64,000 nucleotides of DNA, taken from positions 19,439,033 to 19,503,032 of the forward strand of contig CM051456.1 in NCBI GenBank assembly GCA_028274465.1, read 5' to 3'. The stretch's first letter is position 1. Every line of letters starts with the position of its first letter. The notes under the pieces were generated by a model. The model was not told where the DNA came from. It worked only from the letters and a program-made list of their open reading frames with translations, and made no database searches. Below are positions 58,460 to 64,000 of the stretch, one piece after another. Source of the stretch: Plantago ovata. Taxonomy: Eukaryota > Streptophyta > Magnoliopsida > Lamiales > Plantaginaceae. The position numbers and the translations under genes are program-made.

Positions 58460-59501
58460 TCAAAGTCCCCAAGGACCAAAGTCGAAGGGCGAAGTTGAAG
58501 GAGCAGACGCACCCTGACCACGAGCGTCGTTGTTTGGATGATTACTTGCAGCGGAACCAGAGTCGGTGCTGCCCCTGAGTTCGTCAAAAGTGTAAAGAAC
58601 TGGTGTTTCAAAAGCACTTGTCATCAACTCAGCAGCAGACCTACCAACACCATACCACATGGGTCCTTCCCCGGTTGAGCTAACAGACTCACTAGTAGCA
58701 GCAGAATGGTATGCATTGAATCCAAGAGGAACAGCTCCTTCACCCCCGGCCGCTCGAACAGAGTCTGAAGCGGGCAACAAAGCACGACGGACTGGAGGAC
58801 GTGCAGTTGAGGGTCCAGCAACTGTATTCCCAGTTACATTCGTGGCACGTCGAGTTCCAAAATTCCTCCTTCCACGAGGAGGTGAAGCAGGTTTTGGTGG
58901 AGTCTCAAACTCAGAGGAACTTATGTTTATGTAATGAGTTGGTTCGATGAAATCGTCCCCAGGCCCTGGACCAAAAATGTTAACCAAGTCCTCCCACTGC
59001 TGCTCTCCTTTTTCGACATAAGCATTTCCATACAAGTAGTTCTGAAAATAAATAAGTGGAATAGACAATAAGTGAGGACGGAGTATTCGATATATAAAAT
59101 AAGGTTAGTAATTAAACTTTGAAAGGGACACTTAATTAACTTTTGCTAGGTAACCCAACCTGTTTGATATCCTTCCAAACAATGTCCTTGTAGATCACAA
59201 GCACCTTCCTTTCAGTGTCGTGCAAAACACCGGGAAGCCTAAGGATCCGAGCAAACTCCTCGTGTCGGAGTTTGAGCATGCGAAACCGCTGGAGAAGTGA
59301 AGTCCTCCCGAAACGACCTCCTGCCCTCTTGTTCAGAAGGAAAAGTGCACGTTTAAAGGACGGGCAGCCTTCATTGATACGAACATTGTTGGCTGTCGCA
59401 TGCTCAGAAAGGATGTCCACAAAGTACTCTTCATGCTCCCTGGTCCAAACGCCACCTTCAGGGAAGAACATGTGATCTTGTGTCATGTTTGAGGTAGCCA
59501 T
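58460..59501 (-). CDS. LIMYB-like Myb/SANT protein of E2 (second accessory gene)
   Basis: Exons 59501..59160 (114 codons) and 59041..58460, phase 0, encode 307 aa. The first exon is a SANT-type trihelix: GGVWTREHEEYFVDILSE at about 17-34, SLLQRFRMLKLRHEEFARIL at about 68-87, then LPGVLHD and a VWKDI end. Exon 2 starts NYLYGNAYVEKGEQQWEDLV and continues NIFGPG, the short motif that follows the Myb domain in plant L10-interacting MYB-like proteins. The rest (about 160-307) is low-complexity and Pro/Ala/Gly-rich with an arginine patch (PPRGRRNFGTRR). An acceptor (ttttgcag) 17 bp before the ATG implies a spliced leader. It is presumably a DNA-binding helper; function not shown. Confidence 0.8.
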
Positions 59502-60925
59502 ATGGACTTGATGTGTGCCTGCAAAATTTGATGCACAAGTTAGTATTCAAGATGAAATTCATACAGTATATAGTATAACAACCTCAGAGGCTATAACATT
59601 AATAAGAAGACTTAGAAATATGAAAGATACTAACTCTGTGTGTTTGGTTGTTGAGAATGAACCTTGAACCAACCTTATATTTATAGTGCAAACTATTGAT
59701 TATTTTGAGCCTCAATATAAGAAAGTACTCTGCAGAAATTCAATGTAATTCATTGCTTGTAAGCTTGTATAAAGGTTGGAAGAGTTGGCAATAGATTTGG
59801 CCATTAATTCAAATCTTTTTTGCTCTGTTTGAAGAGTACCTGTGAACTTGATGTTGCTGTGAGTTGACAAGTTTCTCATGTACTTTATAGCTCCTAACAA
59901 TGGCTAGATGAAGGCTATACAGAAGTATGTATTACAGGTAATAGGAATGAACTACCAACTTAGTAATTTCATAGTCATTGAATTCTTAATTTATACAACC
60001 TATGGGCAGGCTTAGTAGTGTGAACAAACTAGTTTTACTAGATAATTCACAGAAGAAAAAAAAAAAATCCACCTGCCATATTCACACATCCTTTCAATGC
60101 AAATCAGGATTGTGTTAAGATGTTTACTAAAGGAACAAGTTAACATAAATGCCTGCAGATAGACATAAGCCAATGTAGTACGTAAAGTTACATATACAAA
60201 AGTCTTCAACAATTCAGCAGTGTAGACACAACCAATTTTTCTGAAAAAAGCTTACTTAAATCCATCCAAATTTAAAGCTCATCAACTACCAAAGTCAGTC
60301 ACATAAATGGACAGTACATCCTTCAGCTATGAAATTTCCAGTCCATTTAGTAGCTTTATTGCAGTAAAAGCACTAAATGCACATCAACTTTGCTGAAGTT
60401 TCGAATTTAATTTGAGAATTTTTTATTTTTTCAATCACATGAACCATACAGATAGTATACTTCCCAACCGTCAGTCAAAAACTTAGCAGAGAATTTCAAA
60501 TGCACAATTTAATTAAACCAACCAATGTAAAGATTGTGGTGTTCTTATTAAACGTATTTTCTATATACCTTTCTCGAATTATTGTAAGAAAGAGTAATAA
60601 TGACCACACCATTAAAGTGCAACTATTCGCATTATACAGGAATAACAAATTGTTTTCAATACAATACTGCAGCATTTAAATCTACTAATGATACGAAGCA
60701 CAACCACTTAAGTTAATCCACCAACAAATGCATACCCCATCACCGAACCGAAATGCAATGTTAATCTTACAATAATTTGTTTACCGAATGTTTAATAAAT
60801 TAACACACAAAGATGGTAGGCAGGACATACTAAATTAACTCCAGGTAACTTGCAAACTAATTGCAAACAGATGAACGAAGAAGCACTTCTTTGTAGTAGT
60901 GATTACTGTAAACCAACTCAAGTAT

Positions 60926-61522
60926 TCACAGTTTCTTCCCTTCAAACAAGCTTTCATTGTCGACCTCGAATGCAACTCCTGAAGAGTACTCATCCAGTAG
61001 AGTGAAACAGCCATCTGTGGAAAAGATGTTTCGCAATTGACGAAACAGTGGCTCTCCTCTAGTTCTCATACTTCGAGCAGATCTTTTCTCATTCTATAAC
61101 GACAATGCAACAAGGGGTGTTACTCATACAAGTGGCACATAATATATAGCTTAATTTGAAAGAGATTGAAAAGGGATTACCTTCCCACCCAAGCTACTCC
61201 AGTAGAGCTCTCTAGCGTACACACGATTACGCCTCATAGCGTAGGAAACACCTGGTATTTCCAGAAACTCTTTGAATTTAGTGTACTTACGCCTGATTGA
61301 GGCCAACGCTGTTATCAGTGAAGAAACGGGCACTTTTTTTCGCAACTTCTCGCTGATTTCGGCCGCACAGAACCTCAAAACAGCAATGACATCCTGCTTG
61401 CTTTGTAGTTGTGAACAATTTGCAAATTCATCTAACATACGAACAAGGAGAATGTCCTCAGCTCTTTTCCAACCAGCCAACCGTAGCAAACGGTTCTGCC
61501 TTGTACGATTAACACAAGCCAT
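60926..61522 (-). CDS. Myb/SANT-like protein of E2 (third accessory gene)
   Basis: Exons 61522..61181 (114 codons) and 61093..60926, phase 0, encode 169 aa. The SANT domain runs GWKRAEDILLVRMLDEF (17-33), SLITALASIRRKYTKFKEFL (about 68-87), IPGVSYAMRRNRVYA and ELYWSSL. Exon 2 includes TRGEPLFRQLRNIFS, equivalent to the NIFG motif of the neighbouring gene. The identical first-exon length and phase, with the PGV motif at the same place, mark the two as paralogues. The leader is probably spliced: donor after 62323 (gtaagtaag) and acceptor (caacgtag) 3 nt before the ATG. The short basic form lacks the long C-terminus of its paralogue. Confidence 0.75.
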
Positions 61523-62740
61523 TTTCTACGTTGAAAAATTCATTAACTTAGTCAGCAACAACTCCTAATACAAATTTGAAAGAATTAAGAATTTGCAGAA
61601 CCTATTACAATGATTATGGAACTCACATTTCTTGTTGACAGCGCATTTGCGGGTTAAGTTTTTTTTACAACTACATCAGGGCGTATACATGTATAACTTA
61701 TCATAGTTTCACAATTTTGCACAAGTTAAACAGAAGTAAAAGTACTGCCTTAAAACACCACAAAACAAACCAATAAATATTCCTTAATCCAACGAGTACC
61801 TTATAAAACAATAACATAACTGAGGTTATTACATATTCTTCTCGACATGCACTCTATCAACATTGAAGTTAATTTCGAATTCAATATTACAAGATACACA
61901 CCAGTTAAAATAGAAGTCTTTGTTAAATGTTTCTTAACAGGTATACAAATCCAGGTCCAATGATGCTCATGAAGCGGAACATGAGTAATTAAGTGCGAAA
62001 ACTATTCAGGGGGATTACATAAATCAATTGAACCTACAAAAATACTGCTGCATCTGCATAGCATAATATAGTTAAAGATGGAGTAATTGAGAAACGATAA
62101 ACAATGTACAAATCACCATCATGTGCGATGACCATAGTACAATAAACCCACAGATCTACAACTTCATACACCCACAAGCAGTAATGGCGGATTGGGAGTA
62201 ATGCATTCAAAAAGAAAATCCACCAAAAAAACAAGTAAATTGCGATAAGGACCATACGAATTGGATGGAAAGGAACCGAATTGAAGCAGAAAACAGAGTA
62301 TGCATTCGATCTACTTACTTACCGTACAAGATCTGCGATTCCGGCGTCACTGTTCAGTCGCCGTTTCAGGAGGACGTTAGGAGGAAAATCGCGTCTCAAT
62401 GGGACTCTGTTTCTGGATACATAATTTAGTTTCCGTTTTTTTTTTTGTTGTGTGGGAAGCTACAGAAAAGATTGAATTTAAATAGGTAGTTGGGGGTTAT
62501 TTTTGGAACATCCCTAGTAAGCTGAGGTCAGACATGTAATTTCCTTAGACGGCCCAAAATCTGGACATTAGAGAATGGGCTAAGATAATGGACCAAACAT
62601 GAGGATTATCCCCACAAAATAACTAGTTATCTGGGCCAAAATCACAAAAAAATTGAACCAAACCAAGTTTTAGATAAAGCCCATTATCTGGACAATTCAC
62701 TATTCATCATTTTATCTTAAATTTACTTATCTAGATAAAA

Positions 62741-62759
62741 TACAAAACCAAACACCTCC
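62741..62759. repeat. Right terminal inverted repeat of E2
   Basis: The complement reads GGAGGTGTTTGGTTTTGTA. It is followed by TAG at 62760-62762, matching the left flank. Confidence 0.9.
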
Positions 62760-62854
62760 TAGATGATAAAAACGTATAACACGACAAACAACTTTGGAGA
62801 GATTGATACGATTACCGACAACAAATGAACCGAAAAACTAGTTACACCGGCTAA

Positions 62855-63886
<1,032 letters not shown>

Positions 63887-64000
63887 GTATTCTGAGTGAA
63901 TGTGGATTTTTTTTTTTAAAAAAAAAATTATGTAATGCTTAAGTTTCTAGAAATTTATTCATGTGAAGAATGGTGAAATGTAGTTGTCTAGTGATGAGAA

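Larger units (their letters stand above)
52541..62759 (+). mobile_element. Complete 10.2-kb PIF/Harbinger transposon E2 with four genes
   Basis: Terminal inverted repeats are 18/19 identical: GGAGGTGTTTGGTTATGTA at 52541-52559 and GGAGGTGTTTGGTTTTGTA read back from 62759. The flanking duplication is TAG (52538-52540 and 62760-62762). The plus strand carries a complete HARBI1-type transposase (53583-56925) and a truncated SANT gene (57410-57886). The minus strand carries two further SANT-type genes (61522-60926 and 59501-58460), with a probable non-coding first exon ending at 62323. Repeated GATAATTGGGCT-type motifs lie near both ends. With closed ends and an intact transposase it may still be mobile. 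Plant PIF elements are usually about 4-7 kb with two genes, so size and gene content are unusual. Confidence 0.9.

Noticed and set aside
58659-58934. 91-codon plus-strand frame inside E2
   Set aside because: Antisense to the low-complexity tail of the 58460-59501 gene.
52541-62759. E2 as two nested Harbinger elements
   Set aside because: Only one transposase and one pair of matching ends with a shared TAG duplication were found; no inner pair of terminal repeats was seen, although an old decayed insertion cannot be excluded.

Overview
This is nuclear DNA from a flowering plant, most likely a eudicot. It has intron-bearing genes with GT-AG splice sites, a tandem family 1 glycosyltransferase (UGT) cluster, COPT copper transporters, a plant-type MAPKKK, an R2R3-MYB, a defensin-like gene and an organellar methionyl-tRNA synthetase, all in AT-rich, repeat-laden DNA. 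The repeats, especially a MITE family rich in CTGAACTGAACT, remind me of Caryophyllales (Amaranthaceae), but that is recollection, not a test.

Layout. 1-4737: right part of a PIF/Harbinger DNA transposon (E1) with a DDE transposase and a Myb/SANT-like partner, both on the minus strand. 4741-7200: a CACTA-type end and small repeats. 7250-15913: two minus-strand COPT genes separated by a Mutator-like element and two decayed L1 LINEs, one of them split by a Harbinger-like MITE. 16170-19800: a LINE 3' part with a zinc knuckle and nuclease-like domain, a hAT MITE and a reversed LINE tail. 19900-39604: UGT76-type cluster with five intact two-exon genes (one minus, four plus), three broken copies and a frameshifted R2R3-MYB. 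41022-41485: reversed LINE tail with target-site duplication. 43580-44836: intronless MAPKKK17/18-like kinase. 45590-45692: tRNA-type SINE with perfect 13-bp duplication. 50910-51422: a two-exon defensin-like gene that simple ORF calling misses. 52541-62759: a complete 10.2-kb PIF/Harbinger element (E2). 62999 to the end: first three exons of organellar MetRS.

The main discovery candidate is E2. It has matching 19-bp terminal inverted repeats, a TAG target duplication and a complete 408-aa transposase with D183, D258 and E307. Its canonical SANT partner stops halfway through the protein, yet two further SANT-type genes of a different (LIMYB-like) kind sit in the other half of the element in opposite orientation. 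E1 gives an internal comparison: same transposase intron positions and the same transposase-then-SANT order, but an intact partner.

Among host genes, the UGT cluster shows recent birth and death (duplicated promoters, truncated copies, a duplicated splice acceptor). The two COPT genes differ in their Met-rich N-terminus and in promoter GTAC motifs. All exon coordinates come from reading splice sites by eye; no alignment or expression data were available.
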